Shown here in pieces: positions 15,853 to 24,209 of a DNA stretch of 64,000 bases. A program made the translations under genes and the position numbers. Positions within the stretch are counted from its first letter, which is position 1. The number at the start of each line of letters is the position of its first letter. A model generated the notes under the pieces. That model was given only the letters and a program-made list of their open reading frames with translations. It ran no database searches and was not told the DNA's origin. Origin of the DNA: Methanomicrobia archaeon (GTDB taxonomy: Archaea; Halobacteriota; Bog-38; Methanoflorentales; Methanoflorentaceae); assembly GCA_015660915.1 (NCBI GenBank), contig JACTTZ010000005.1, forward strand, positions 93,035 to 157,034. The letters run 5' to 3'.

Positions 15853-17175
15853 CTACCAACGTGCCGCGTACCGCCGTTGCGTTGACCGCCAACGGTCGCT
15901 CCACTCGTTCTGGATGCACTCGAGCAGATTAAGGATACCGCGATAGCCGAAGTACTCCCGATTGAGCAACCGGAACTGCCTGACCGGACGCACGACCTCG
16001 AAGATGTACGGCACGTCAAGCCCCTCGCTCGCGTGTCGCTCGATCGTGCTCCCGAAAACGACCCGCGGCCGCACCGCCTCGAGGCTCCTCCTCGTCGTAT
16101 AGACGTCGGTCCCGCACACGACTTGGGGCGCAAGGCCGAGTTCGTTCAATTCGCGTTCGAGCAGGCGCTCTGCGTCGAGATTTGCAGAGCGAAGGGCAAC
16201 GAGCGCGGGCGTGAGCTCCATCTCCTCGGTGGCAAAACGGACTAGCGGGATACCGATCGTGGCGTCGGCCACGATGGCTGCGGGGGTCCGATAGAAAAAG
16301 CGCGCCATAGGCCACCGCCGGCGACACGTTTCGGTGACCATCCGTTCGCCGTCTGCGATCATGTTCTCTGCGATCGGCTCCGCGTCGAAGCGCTCGCCGA
16401 GCGAGGTGAGCCATCGCCGCGCGTTGGTCATGCCGATGGGTAACGGCAACTCCGCACAGAGCGGTTCGACCCCAAAGGTGTCCGCCAAATACGCGACGGC
16501 TCTGTAGCCTGCGTCGTGGCTCAACTGCAGCACGCCCTCAGCGGCGGCGACGTCCGCCAAATCGCTGAGGGGGGTGGCGTGCGTGAGGGTTGCCACCACC
16601 TGAACGCCTAGTCGGGAAAGTACGTCTTTTACCCACGCAAGATCGGCCATCCACGTCGGATTCGCGTTGGCGTGCGGTGCTACGAGGCACACCGAGTTTG
16701 GGATCGTTGGGCGCGTTTCGGCGAGCGTGCGGAGCATCGCGTCGAGGGCGAGGTCAATGCCGTCATATTGCGAGCCACGAAACCCCGCGCACTCAATAGG
16801 AATAATCTTGAAGTCAACCTTAGGCTGCATATCCTCACACACAGCGACGATGTCGTCGCCCACGATTTCTGGTCCGCAGGCGCTCAGCACAAAGAGTGCC
16901 GAGATGTCGAGCTCTTTTGCCTCGAGGATCGTGCGCGCGAGGAGCTCTTCGCCCCCGTGGACGATCTCGTCCTCACACAACTTCGTGCACAGCGTCGTCG
17001 TCTGGGCGTAGTCGCAGTCCTGCCAGGAAAAAGCACCGTCAACGAGGTAATTGCACCCCTGCGGAGCGTGCGCGAGAACAGCACTATCGCTAACCCCGAG
17101 TGCTGTTTGGGCGGCGCCGCTGAGAGCGCACCTGACATATGGGTCAAGGCACGCGTCGGTGGGCATCGTGCGCAC
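15853..17175 (-). CDS. Nitrogenase-like catalytic subunit (NifK/NifD-related), 440 residues
   Basis: Oxidoreductase/nitrogenase component 1 family. Visible landmarks are Cys in YVRCALSGA, Cys in APQGCNYL, the TTLCTKLCEDEIVHGGEELL stretch with paired cysteines, and LSACGPEIVGDDI, which correspond to P-cluster-region ligands and the glycine-rich turn of the first Rossmann-like domain. Second-half features include YFGYRGILNLLECI, the counterpart of a segment near the cofactor site. It is followed by nflH after 13 bases and preceded by its partner after 13 bases. As two different large subunits exist, a heterotetramer is expected. The substrate is unknown. Confidence 0.85.
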   Translation of the reverse strand: MRTMPTDACLDPYVRCALSGAAQTALGVSDSAVLAHAPQGCNYLVDGAFSWQDCDYAQTTTLCTKLCEDEIVHGGEELLARTILEAKELDISALFVLSACGPEIVGDDIVAVCEDMQPKVDFKIIPIECAGFRGSQYDGIDLALDAMLRTLAETRPTIPNSVCLVAPHANANPTWMADLAWVKDVLSRLGVQVVATLTHATPLSDLADVAAAEGVLQLSHDAGYRAVAYLADTFGVEPLCAELPLPIGMTNARRWLTSLGERFDAEPIAENMIADGERMVTETCRRRWPMARFFYRTPAAIVADATIGIPLVRFATEEMELTPALVALRSANLDAERLLERELNELGLAPQVVCGTDVYTTRRSLEAVRPRVVFGSTIERHASEGLDVPYIFEVVRPVRQFRLLNREYFGYRGILNLLECIQNEWSDRWRSTQRRYAARW

Positions 17176-17188
17176 CGCACACGCCTCG

Positions 17189-18619
17189 TCAGCTTGTTTC
17201 GTTTCCGTAGAGCATCCCTCTGAAGAGCGTAGAGCGTGGGAGCCGTTGGTTTTCCATCGCTTGTCGGAGCAGCGCGGCGATGTTATGAATGCCCCGAAAG
17301 CCGTAGTGGGGTAAGTACACAGGGTTCAGAAGCGTGAGATTTACCACCGGACACCCTGGATAGCGGGCTGCGTTGCCGAAGAAGATCGGATCGTCAAAGC
17401 TGCTTACGATTCCTTCGAGCTCGCGCTCCGTCTCGCGCGACGAACGGAAGCTCCCCAAACGGAAGAGGCCTTTGGTAAGAATTACTTCGGGATTAACGCC
17501 GGTTTCTAACAGGAACTTGATGCTCGGCATGCGCTCCTTAATCGTGTACGGGTGCACGTTAATGACGACAGGGTGGGCGCCGCACTCTTCGGCCATCCGT
17601 GCGAGGGAGAGGGCTCGAATGGGGCCGGGAAACTCTGAAATCTCGATAATAGCGGTTTTGCCTTCAAGTGTGCGTTGCAAGTAATCAAGGTCCGGGCGTA
17701 TCCGTTCGGTCTCCTCCCGTATCACCCGCTCAGCCTCCTTCTCCAAACCGAGCGGCCGCGCGATGCCCATGAGCCATTCCTCCGTCGCCTTAAGCCCGTA
17801 GGGTTGCCCAGTCCTGCTGTACGGGATGCCGAAGCGCGCTTCCATGGCGTCGCCAAGCTTTTGTCCCCAATCGTAGCACCACGAGGCATTGAGTTCGACC
17901 TCGCGTGCCCGACGGATCTCTTCGACCGTGCACCCGCCGGCGATGACTGCGTTGATCTTGACGCCCACCTCGTGGAGCAGCTTTGTGATCTCGTCGAGGT
18001 CGTCGCTAAACTCGGTAAGCGAGGGGCCCATTCGAGCACCGATGAGGTTGATCGTACGTTTCCGGATCGTTTTCGGCGGCTCCATCAGATCCATGATGAG
18101 TTCGAAGGCGTCCTCGTATCCGCTGCGGAAGTCGCCCCCAAACCCCTCGCTGCGAAGCGCGAGCACCCGAGCGTGTACGAACTTTTCGGCCTCACGGGCG
18201 ACGCTTTCGACGTCGTCGCCGATGATCCCGGAGCAGCAGCACGAGAGGATGACGATGAGGTCGGGATGGTAGCGCTCGTCCGCCTCCTTGACCGCTTCGA
18301 GCAGCTTTCCTTCGCCGCCGTAGATGACGTTCGTCTCATCAAGGGAGGTGCAGGCGGTTGGCTCGAGGGGGACCCCGCGGAACTCGCAGCACTCCCTCGT
18401 CCGGACGATATCTGACACCCATAGGGGGCATCCGGTAGGACCGTGGACAAGGGGGACCACGTGCCGAATCCCGCTGATGACATAAAACGAAGTGAAGAAC
18501 TTGCACATCGGCGCATGCGATGCCTGCAGCTTGGGAACCATCTCGCCCCGTTCGACCTTCTCGACGAGTTGCTGCAAGGTCCCGTGAAAAACGATGTCGT
18601 CCCTTTCGTCAGGTTCCAT
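17189..18619 (-). CDS. Nitrogenase-like catalytic subunit (NifD-related), 476 residues
   Basis: Starts at ATG 18619 (MEPDERDD) with GAGAGA upstream; an upstream in-frame extension lacks family similarity. Cysteines in HAPMCKFFTS, GPTGCPLW and EPTACTSLDETN plus VILSCCCSGIIGDDVES occupy the cluster-binding positions of component 1 proteins. Further conserved elements are AGGCTVEEI, which lies where NifD has its FeMo-co cysteine, and LPHYGFRGIHNIAALLR. First gene of the operon: D-like, K-like, H-like, and a Cys-rich ORF. Comparable three-subunit systems reduce tetrapyrroles or C-S bonds, but residues deciding the substrate cannot be read here. Confidence 0.85.
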   Translation of the reverse strand: MEPDERDDIVFHGTLQQLVEKVERGEMVPKLQASHAPMCKFFTSFYVISGIRHVVPLVHGPTGCPLWVSDIVRTRECCEFRGVPLEPTACTSLDETNVIYGGEGKLLEAVKEADERYHPDLIVILSCCCSGIIGDDVESVAREAEKFVHARVLALRSEGFGGDFRSGYEDAFELIMDLMEPPKTIRKRTINLIGARMGPSLTEFSDDLDEITKLLHEVGVKINAVIAGGCTVEEIRRAREVELNASWCYDWGQKLGDAMEARFGIPYSRTGQPYGLKATEEWLMGIARPLGLEKEAERVIREETERIRPDLDYLQRTLEGKTAIIEISEFPGPIRALSLARMAEECGAHPVVINVHPYTIKERMPSIKFLLETGVNPEVILTKGLFRLGSFRSSRETERELEGIVSSFDDPIFFGNAARYPGCPVVNLTLLNPVYLPHYGFRGIHNIAALLRQAMENQRLPRSTLFRGMLYGNETS

Positions 18620-18986
18620 ATGTCTCTCTAAGCCTCGTGTCGCGAACCCCGGTATGCTGATTATAGCTCGATCGGGGGCAATCGGTGAATAAAATCTCTC
18701 AGCATTTATAATAGTCTGTGTTCTGACGTGATAAAGGTTAGCCGTTCGCGCCCGCCTGAGCCTCACAAAGCCTGGCACGCAAACCGCGCGGCCAAGCGCC
18801 CGCCTGATCGCAAGACGGTTTTTTCGGTCATGCCTGTCTCCGGGGCGCTGCAGAGGGCAGCACTGTCAACGGCCGGCTGTGAACGCTTGGAAAACTCCGT
18901 AAAAATCATTTTTCATCCGGCAACTCAAAACCGTTCAAACAAGCGCCTTGACGCGCCACGTGCGCTCTAGACGCAAGTTCTGCCAA
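18620..18986. other. Promoter region of the nitrogenase-like operon
   Basis: 367 bases. On the minus strand ATTATAAAT at 18704-18712 is a good TATA box, giving a leader of about 60 bases to the start at 18619. No other gene is visible. A second GCTATAATC (about 18658-18666) is closer to the start and could be an alternative promoter. Confidence 0.5.
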
Positions 18987-19523
18987 TCAGGTCTTGGCGA
19001 GGCTCACCGATTGCAAGACCACAATATCATTGATCTGTTTGATGTTGTTGTATGCAGGGCCAGCGAGCTTGATCTGCACATAATCCTTGTACACGGTCGG
19101 AGTCGCCCCCGTGATGCCCTGGTAGACTTTCGTCTCGATTGATGTCACGTTCGCAGTCGCCGTGTATCCCGTTTTGTCAAGATTGTCGACGTAGTTCGAC
19201 GCCTCATCAATCGACTTGAACCGGAGGATAGTTTGGTTCTCGGTCACGTTGCGATGCAAAACTGCATCTTCTCTTTGCAGCTGCACGTTTACCGCCGACC
19301 CGTTTTCCCACGTTACTTGCCACGCACTGAGTGCGGTGCCGCCAAGCTCAAGATGCAGCGAGTTTACGTAATTCTCAAGCAACGGATCGCGCTGTTCAGC
19401 CGCTTGCGCTGTCGCTGAAGGCGACGGCGAGCTGGTATTTGCACTTGGAGCAGTGCAGCCAGCAGAAAGAACTCCCCCAACAAACAAAAGCGCTGTCAGA
19501 CCAACGAGGCAATATGCACGCAT
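18987..19523 (-). CDS. Secreted lipoprotein, paralog of the one at 27968
   Basis: 178 residues from ATG 19523 (MRAYCLVGL). A signal peptide with lipobox LSAGC is followed by a Ser/Pro/Thr linker and a single globular domain with N-glycosylation sites. The middle (AWQVTWENGS, then ENQTILRFKS, IDEASNYVDNLDKTGY) matches AWRVTPINAT, ENVTLIRFNSPEA and the GY segment of the protein at 27968-28510. The family is unknown to me. An extracytoplasmic anchored location is predicted; no function is assigned. Confidence 0.75.
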   Translation of the reverse strand: MRAYCLVGLTALLFVGGVLSAGCTAPSANTSSPSPSATAQAAEQRDPLLENYVNSLHLELGGTALSAWQVTWENGSAVNVQLQREDAVLHRNVTENQTILRFKSIDEASNYVDNLDKTGYTATANVTSIETKVYQGITGATPTVYKDYVQIKLAGPAYNNIKQINDIVVLQSVSLAKT

Positions 19524-19654
19524 CTTACCAGATCTCCGTTCGAGCATTAAACTAGCTTAGAATAAAAGTGTTGTCTTGTGGTAAAAGGCTGCGCAGCGAA
19601 GCAGAAGTTCCATGATCTTCGCTCTAAGGCAAAAAAAGCTTAGCCTTGTCGTCG

Positions 19655-20326
19655 TCACGGCCCTTCTGCGGTGCGCCCATATTCGACGTTCTCAAGCGCC
19701 GAGTACGCGGAGCCTCGCACATAAACAACGTTCGCGCTGTTCAATTCAGGAGAGGACTCTGCCCCTTCATCAAACGAAAAAGACCAGTAGCGCATCACGC
19801 CAAGGACAATGACTGCTGCTCCATAACTCAGCAAAGTGAGAAAAATGAGCCCGCTCCCCCCACCTCCTGCTGAAACCGGGATTGTCACAAGCGACCCGTT
19901 TTCAGCCGTCGGCTGCGTCACGTTTGTGGTCACGGCATCCGCAGGGGGCGCAGCGTTTTCCGACGCCGTGTCGCCACTGGGAGCCCCTGCCGTTTCATTT
20001 GCCCCGACCGTCGCTGACGCGCTCGATGACGAGGGTTCTGAAACCGTTTGATTCGCAGCGGTGAGTTGATAGGGCACTAACGAAATCGTAGGCGTTTGTG
20101 ACTGTAGATCCGCGGTTGTCGATGTGCTTTGCGTCGGGGCCGACGTAAGATTTGATGCTGTCTGGTCTGACGTGGATTGCCCACTCCCTCCCGACGCTGG
20201 CGCCGACGCGTTGTCATCAGCAGCCGCAACTGGGCGGATTGTAACCAGCCCAGAAATAACCACAGAGAGGCATAAAAACGCGGCAACAATCATCACAGAG
20301 AGAAATAGCAGACGCGGTACGGTCAT
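19655..20326 (-). CDS. Secreted Ser/Thr/Ala-rich protein with a C-terminal membrane span
   Basis: About 223 residues from ATG 20326 (MTVPRLLFL). An N-terminal hydrophobic segment (residues 4-26) is followed by 130 residues of low-complexity Ser, Thr, Ala, Gly and Pro with several N-x-T sites. A second membrane span (GLIFLTLLSYGAAVIVLGVM) then leads to a short cytoplasmic tail. This is the build of a stalk-like glycosylated surface protein. No enzymatic domain is visible. Translation of the compositionally biased part in the other frames is less protein-like, which supports this frame. Confidence 0.65.
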   Translation of the reverse strand: MTVPRLLFLSVMIVAAFLCLSVVISGLVTIRPVAAADDNASAPASGGSGQSTSDQTASNLTSAPTQSTSTTADLQSQTPTISLVPYQLTAANQTVSEPSSSSASATVGANETAGAPSGDTASENAAPPADAVTTNVTQPTAENGSLVTIPVSAGGGGSGLIFLTLLSYGAAVIVLGVMRYWSFSFDEGAESSPELNSANVVYVRGSAYSALENVEYGRTAEGP

Positions 20327-20983
20327 TCTAGTTTCTTCCTCAAGCAATTGAAACGTCTTTTTGAGTGATTTTCTCGCCTCGCATCAACTTGTGAAAGGGT
20401 CGATCAGAGTCATTACAGACCACGCAAGCCAATGGCCAGGGCGGATGCACATTTGTCCAGTGGCGCTCTACAAGTTAGAAGTTACCGAGGTGTCATGTAA
20501 AGAAGACGAGGCCCACGCGCAGCAGGTGATTGACTCTTCACAAAGAGGTGCCGTTTCTTCGAAAAAAGGCGCACCACACCGTTGCCGCAACTCGCCTACA
20601 CGCCACTTGTAGACCGCACATTCGCCTCTTGGCCATTACTGTTTGACTTGCGCTGTATTTACTCCGGTTCTGCTATTTCGCCCTCCTATCGGTTATTACC
20701 ACCGTTCAGCCGAACTACTGTTGAGCTGACACAAGTACTTCATGCTCGCCAAGTATCCTTCGGATCCATGTAATTTCGAGCATTATAACATTAGCATTCC
20801 ATGAATATATATTAATGCCCGATAAAGGAGCGAATAAAAACGCTTCTCGCCTATATTCGCCTTGAGGCTTATATATTTCAATTAAATTCGATTTAAGCTC
20901 TTTTTCTAAATTGTGGCAAGCCTAGAAAAATGAAACAGCATCGCTGATGCCATTAGTTTCGATCGCGATTCAATTCGACAGCC
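20327..20983. other. Intergenic region, no gene supported
   Basis: About 660 bases, AT-rich toward 20770-20940. Short frames on the plus strand (20361-20612, 20582-20773) have no recognisable features. CTTATATATTTC at 20868-20879 is a TATA-like element pointing right. Confidence 0.4.
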
Positions 20984-20991
20984 ATTTATAG
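20984..20991 (+). promoter_or_regulatory. TATA box of the gene at 21014
   Basis: ATTTATAG lies about 26 bases before ATG 21014, the spacing expected for a leaderless archaeal transcript. Confidence 0.5.
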
Positions 20992-21013
20992 CACTATCGC
21001 CGCCTGATAATAC

Positions 21014-21340
21014 ATGCCTCAGATTTGTGCGGCAGTGGGTGAAGAAGACTTTAGCGCTATCATCACCCGTGCTGAAACCGAGGGCAAATCCAAAGCGCGC
21101 ATCGCTGCTGAGCTCATCAACTATGCACTGACTGACAACGAAAACGAGGTCTCACAACTGAAACGAGAGATAGAGCTTAAGGATGCTCTCATCGAACAAC
21201 TGCGCAATGAAAATGGCTTTGTGAAGGAATCTTTTGCAAGCCAAACTCATATGGCGGGCCGCCTTTTGCTACTCCTCGCTGACGGCACACGAACGGACGC
21301 AGAAGCAGCCAGCGGTAACGGCTACGAAGAGCGCGCTTAA
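21014..21340 (+). CDS. Small protein with RHH-like N-terminus and coiled coil
   Basis: 108 residues. The first 40 (GEEDFSAIITRAETEGKSKA, then RIAAELINYAL) resemble the helical part of ribbon-helix-helix regulators, and residues 45-70 (VSQLKREIELKDALIEQLRN) form a coiled coil. The end is less regular. The TATA box at 20984 gives a leaderless start. It stands in an accessory region beside fragments of other DNA-binding proteins. A plasmid- or virus-type regulator is plausible; the family is not identified. Confidence 0.5.
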   Translation: MPQICAAVGEEDFSAIITRAETEGKSKARIAAELINYALTDNENEVSQLKREIELKDALIEQLRNENGFVKESFASQTHMAGRLLLLLADGTRTDAEAASGNGYEERA

Positions 21341-21911
21341 GGTTTCAACAAGGAGTCGAGGTAGGGCTCTCAAACGGCTAGACTACATAGCGTGCCATTT
21401 GACAATCTCTAACGTTTCGATGCTTCGCCTAGACTATGAAAGACTACAAGGTAATACGAAAGTCCGTTAAGCTGAGACGTCAAGGGAAGTCGTTTAACGC
21501 CATCGAGAAAGAACTTGGCATCTCGAAGCCGGACCCCGGTTAAGTGGGGTCGCGATTTCACGCATACCGAAACAAAGAGTTGTTCTCTGCCGCGCGACAA
21601 AGTGGCCGACCCGACTTGGTTCACCTCTATCTAAGCTTCGACTGCAGAGCCGTGCGGCGACCAGCTCACGCCGTGCGGAGTTCGTGACTCATGCATAACG
21701 CTCGTGTGGAGTATCTCCTTTCTTGTCGCTCCCTACGCACTCACTGCTTACGTGATTGGTCGACATAATACAGGTGCGCGCGAAGACGACGCTCACGATG
21801 ATCTCCGACAATGTAGACCGTTAGATGCCTTAATAGCCCCGCTCCTCACGTTCGTGGTTGTCATTTCGATTTCATCTTGCCTGCAGTTCACATAACCCAA
21901 CCGATCGCCGT
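21341..21911. other. Degenerate accessory stretch with one HTH relic
   Basis: 571 bases. Apart from the short HTH-like frame at 21436-21543 I see only short frames without features. The composition is similar to the flanks. Probably remains of an integrated element. Confidence 0.35.
21436..21543 (+). pseudogene. Truncated helix-turn-helix protein, 35 residues
   Basis: From ATG 21436 the frame reads MKDYKVIRKSVKLRRQGKSF, then NAIEKELGISK and stops. RRQGKSFNAIEKELGISK is a typical HTH of resolvase or phage proteins in which the protein should continue after the recognition helix. A TAA ends it 5 codons later, so this is a truncated gene. Confidence 0.4.
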
Positions 21912-22052
21912 CTAGTTCTTATCGGCGATCGGCCGAGGTATCTGATTCACCGCGTTCGTCAAGCCTTCAGCGCACCGTCTGCAGTGCGAATCGGCCACAT
22001 TCGGGCAGCCAATGTGAAGTGCGTAGAAGCACACGCCGTTTTCTGCAGTCAT
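21912..22052 (-). CDS. Cys-rich small protein family, copy A (46 residues)
   Basis: Reads MTAENGVCFYALHIGCPN, then CRRCAEGLTNAVNQ and IPRP. The pattern N-G-x-C-x-Y-x-L-x-x-G-C-x-N, a CxxC followed by A-E-x-L-x-x-A-V-N, and a closing R-P is shared with the copies at 28807-28962 and 48687-48845. The ATG overlaps the stop of the preceding 53-residue gene (ATGA), so the two are translationally coupled. Four cysteines suggest a metal site. I do not recognise the family. Confidence 0.65.
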   Translation of the reverse strand: MTAENGVCFYALHIGCPNVADSHCRRCAEGLTNAVNQIPRPIADKN

Positions 22053-22210
22053 GGTATCGCGGTAGCGCCGCTTCTCTGTAGCTCGGTGTTCTGAGCCGCA
22101 GCGTCGATGATCTCTGCTACGGTCAAGTCTGTCTGAATCAAAGTGTTAAGCGTCTGTTCAACGATGGCGACGACTTGGCGTTCATGTCTCGTTAGTTTCC
22201 TTTTTTCCAT
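22049..22210 (-). CDS. Small protein coupled to Cys-rich copy A (53 residues)
   Basis: From ATG 22210: MEKRKLTRHERQVVAIVEQT, then two further short helices. GGAGGTGA seven bases upstream makes the start firm, while the frame upstream of it crosses the leader. It is acidic to neutral, helical and lacks cysteine. The hairpin element at 22283-22307 lies 75 bases upstream of the start, the same distance as in front of copy B at 28962. Function unknown. Confidence 0.6.
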   Translation of the reverse strand: MEKRKLTRHERQVVAIVEQTLNTLIQTDLTVAEIIDAAAQNTELQRSGATAIP

Positions 22211-22282
22211 CACGCTCACCTCCGACTCAAACCTCGCAAGAAACTTTCTTAACCCCGCGTGAGGCAGACTTTTCGTGCGAAA

Positions 22283-22307
22283 GCGTGACAACTTTTTTGT
22301 GTCACGC
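22283..22307. promoter_or_regulatory. Hairpin leader element A
   Basis: GCGTGACA and TGTCACGC form a perfect 8-base inverted repeat with a 9-base spacer. Related elements stand before the other two Cys-rich small genes. Between hairpin and start, CTGCCTCACGCGG is shared with element B. Confidence 0.6.
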
Positions 22308-22494
22308 ATAAGCGCACAGCTGTCTTCTCACAGAATGCCGCAAAAAGGCGGCAGTCGACGTTTCGTGAAGCACATCGAGCGGCATGCTGCTGACTGTACG
22401 CTCTTTTCCAATTCGGGCAACCGCAGATATCGGACCCCAGAAATAGGCTCGAACAGAAAACTTGATACGCGCAAGAACGTCATCTATCGCTTGC

Positions 22495-23298
22495 ATGACC
22501 AACAGGGACAAGGCGCACGAAGCAATCGTTGCCGAGCTCGTTGACCAGATCAACAAGGAGGACTCCGTCCAGACCTTAGTGGTTGAACCTTACAAGAACC
22601 TCAAAGGGACTTCCGGAGCGACTCACCAATTCGACATCTATTGGGAGGTTCAGACCGGAGTACAAACGCACAGATACGCAATACAAGCGAGACACTGGGA
22701 CAAACCTGTCAGTCTACAAGATCTCGGCAGACTCCAAAAAGCTCTCATTGATTTGAAAGAGGCTCCAACTGGCATATTTCTGGCGTCGAGCGGGTTCAAG
22801 AGAGGGGCGCGTGCTTACGCAGAGCATCACGGCATTGATGTGTGGACTTATCCGTTCACCATCGAAACAATGAACGATGCCGTCACTTTTTTTGTCGCCA
22901 CATTTGAGGACGTATCACCTGTTTTTGATGAAGAGTGGATAGAAAAAGTCCTAAAACCTAAGCTCCGAGAAGGGACCCCCGTGCCAGTCAGCCTGGGGGG
23001 GACCGACGAACGAACGCACCTATTTGATGAGGACTGCGCTGCTAAGACCGTTCGAGAGGTTCTTCACGAATACTACTTAGCAGAAATGACCGAGGTGCCC
23101 GCCCACGAAATTTGTGTACTGTTTGACAAGTCAACTTACATCGAAACAGGCGATCTTGCAGCCCCTATGTTGAAAGTGAGCGGCTTAAATGCAATTTTTT
23201 CTTTGACATCACATACTGAAACGATTCGAAGCGTATCAAAGGACTATGCACGCCGTGCGGTCGATTTCATAGCCGACGTCCTAATCAATAAACGATGA
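22495..23298 (+). CDS. Restriction-endonuclease-like (Mrr-type fold) protein with altered active site
   Basis: 267 residues from ATG 22495 (MTNRDKAHE). The pattern HQFDIYWE, then RYAIQARHWDKPVSLQDLGR and a long SSGFKRGARAYAEHHGIDVW follows Mrr-like PD-(D/E)XK domains that cleave modified DNA. The expected E-x-K is replaced by Q-A-R, so catalysis is doubtful. The C-terminal half (about residues 150-267) is not recognised. It is divergent from the small Cys-rich operon across the hairpin element, which makes it part of a possible defence or mobile module. Confidence 0.6.
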   Translation: MTNRDKAHEAIVAELVDQINKEDSVQTLVVEPYKNLKGTSGATHQFDIYWEVQTGVQTHRYAIQARHWDKPVSLQDLGRLQKALIDLKEAPTGIFLASSGFKRGARAYAEHHGIDVWTYPFTIETMNDAVTFFVATFEDVSPVFDEEWIEKVLKPKLREGTPVPVSLGGTDERTHLFDEDCAAKTVREVLHEYYLAEMTEVPAHEICVLFDKSTYIETGDLAAPMLKVSGLNAIFSLTSHTETIRSVSKDYARRAVDFIADVLINKR

Positions 23299-23639
23299 AG
23301 CGTAGCAAAGAAGCGAGCTTGTGAGCTCCGCCAAACCGAACACTATTAAGTCGAGATGGAGCCAAAAAAAGTCATTTTTGACCAATACGCGGTCGCAGGT
23401 CCCCGACTCGCGGAGAGGTAACACCTCTATCGATCAGCGTCGCCATTCGAGAACGGGATTGCCCGTTGTTCTCGCACCCCGCTGCTGACTCCGCGTGCGA
23501 CAGTCACGTCAAAAACCAAACAGAGCAGAGAATTTGGCAAAGCGACCTAAGCAGGGCTATTTCTACGGCATGTAAACGTTTATCTTTAGTGCAGCGTCTC
23601 TTCAGATAACGCGCCGTTATAGCGAAAGGAAGTGTTTTC
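23299..23639. other. Intergenic region, no gene seen
   Basis: 341 bases between the Mrr-like and PsbP-like genes. It includes an inverted repeat GAGAGGTAACACCTCT near 23415 and nothing that I can name. Confidence 0.4.
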
Positions 23640-24161
23640 GTGAATCTGCAACGCTCGATTGCTTCCATGCTGGTACTCGCAGCAGCGGGAGCTAACGATG
23701 TTTTTAAAAGTGATAGTGGATTTAAGATCACGTACCCAACGCGGTGCAAAATAGACCACAGCGAGACCACTTTAGTAAAATTCTACGTCTACCTTGCAGA
23801 GAACACGCCCGTCGATGCCGTCACCGTCAGCACGGACGATAGCTTCGACGCGTACGCGACGCTTGATACGGTCACGGAGAGGTATGCCGACGCCATAACG
23901 AGCGCTTACAAAGACCTCAAGGTACTCTCAAAAGAACGCACGACTCTGAGCCGGCACGCTGCATTTCGTGCGATCTACAGAGGTTCAATCCCTGTGCAGT
24001 ACGACGAAAATACTGTTCGAGAAGAGACGCTTAAGGTGAACCAGACGTGGACCGTCAAGAACGCGCGAGTTTTTACGCTTACATACAAAGCTCTCGCTAA
24101 GGATTATAATAGGTACTTGCCGCAGGCACGATCGATAATGAACTCATTCACACTAGAGTGA
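23640..24161 (+). CDS. Secreted PsbP-like domain protein
   Basis: 173 residues from GTG 23640, preceded by AAAGGAAG. A short hydrophobic N-terminus (SIASMLVLAAAG) is followed by a PsbP/MOG1-like fold: SGFKITYPTRCKIDH, TTLVKFYVYLA, VDAVTVSTDD, a long helix and, near the end, a YNRYLPQARSIMNSF helix. In archaea such domains are usually lipid-anchored (with DxxK...SF patterns), but no lipobox cysteine is present here. Function unknown; an extracytoplasmic small-ligand or protein-binding role is inferred from the fold. Confidence 0.65.
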   Translation: MNLQRSIASMLVLAAAGANDVFKSDSGFKITYPTRCKIDHSETTLVKFYVYLAENTPVDAVTVSTDDSFDAYATLDTVTERYADAITSAYKDLKVLSKERTTLSRHAAFRAIYRGSIPVQYDENTVREETLKVNQTWTVKNARVFTLTYKALAKDYNRYLPQARSIMNSFTLE

Positions 24162-24209
24162 AACCATCCCCCTAGGTGTTGTAGTCATGGTTCCACTTAG
24201 CTTCCCTGC

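Noticed and set aside
14985-16133. NifH-like protein with a 98-residue N-terminal extension
   Set aside because: The extension is Arg/Ser/Gly-rich shadow translation of the preceding gene; a ribosome site and family start place the ATG at 15839.
17675-18415. 246-residue plus-strand frame opposite the NifD-like gene
   Set aside because: Antisense shadow in a GC-rich gene; composition is typical for a reverse frame and no motif is present.
14985-18619. Molybdenum nitrogenase
   Set aside because: No nifB, nifE, nifN or nifI genes accompany it, and the large subunits do not follow the NifDK lengths and motifs closely.
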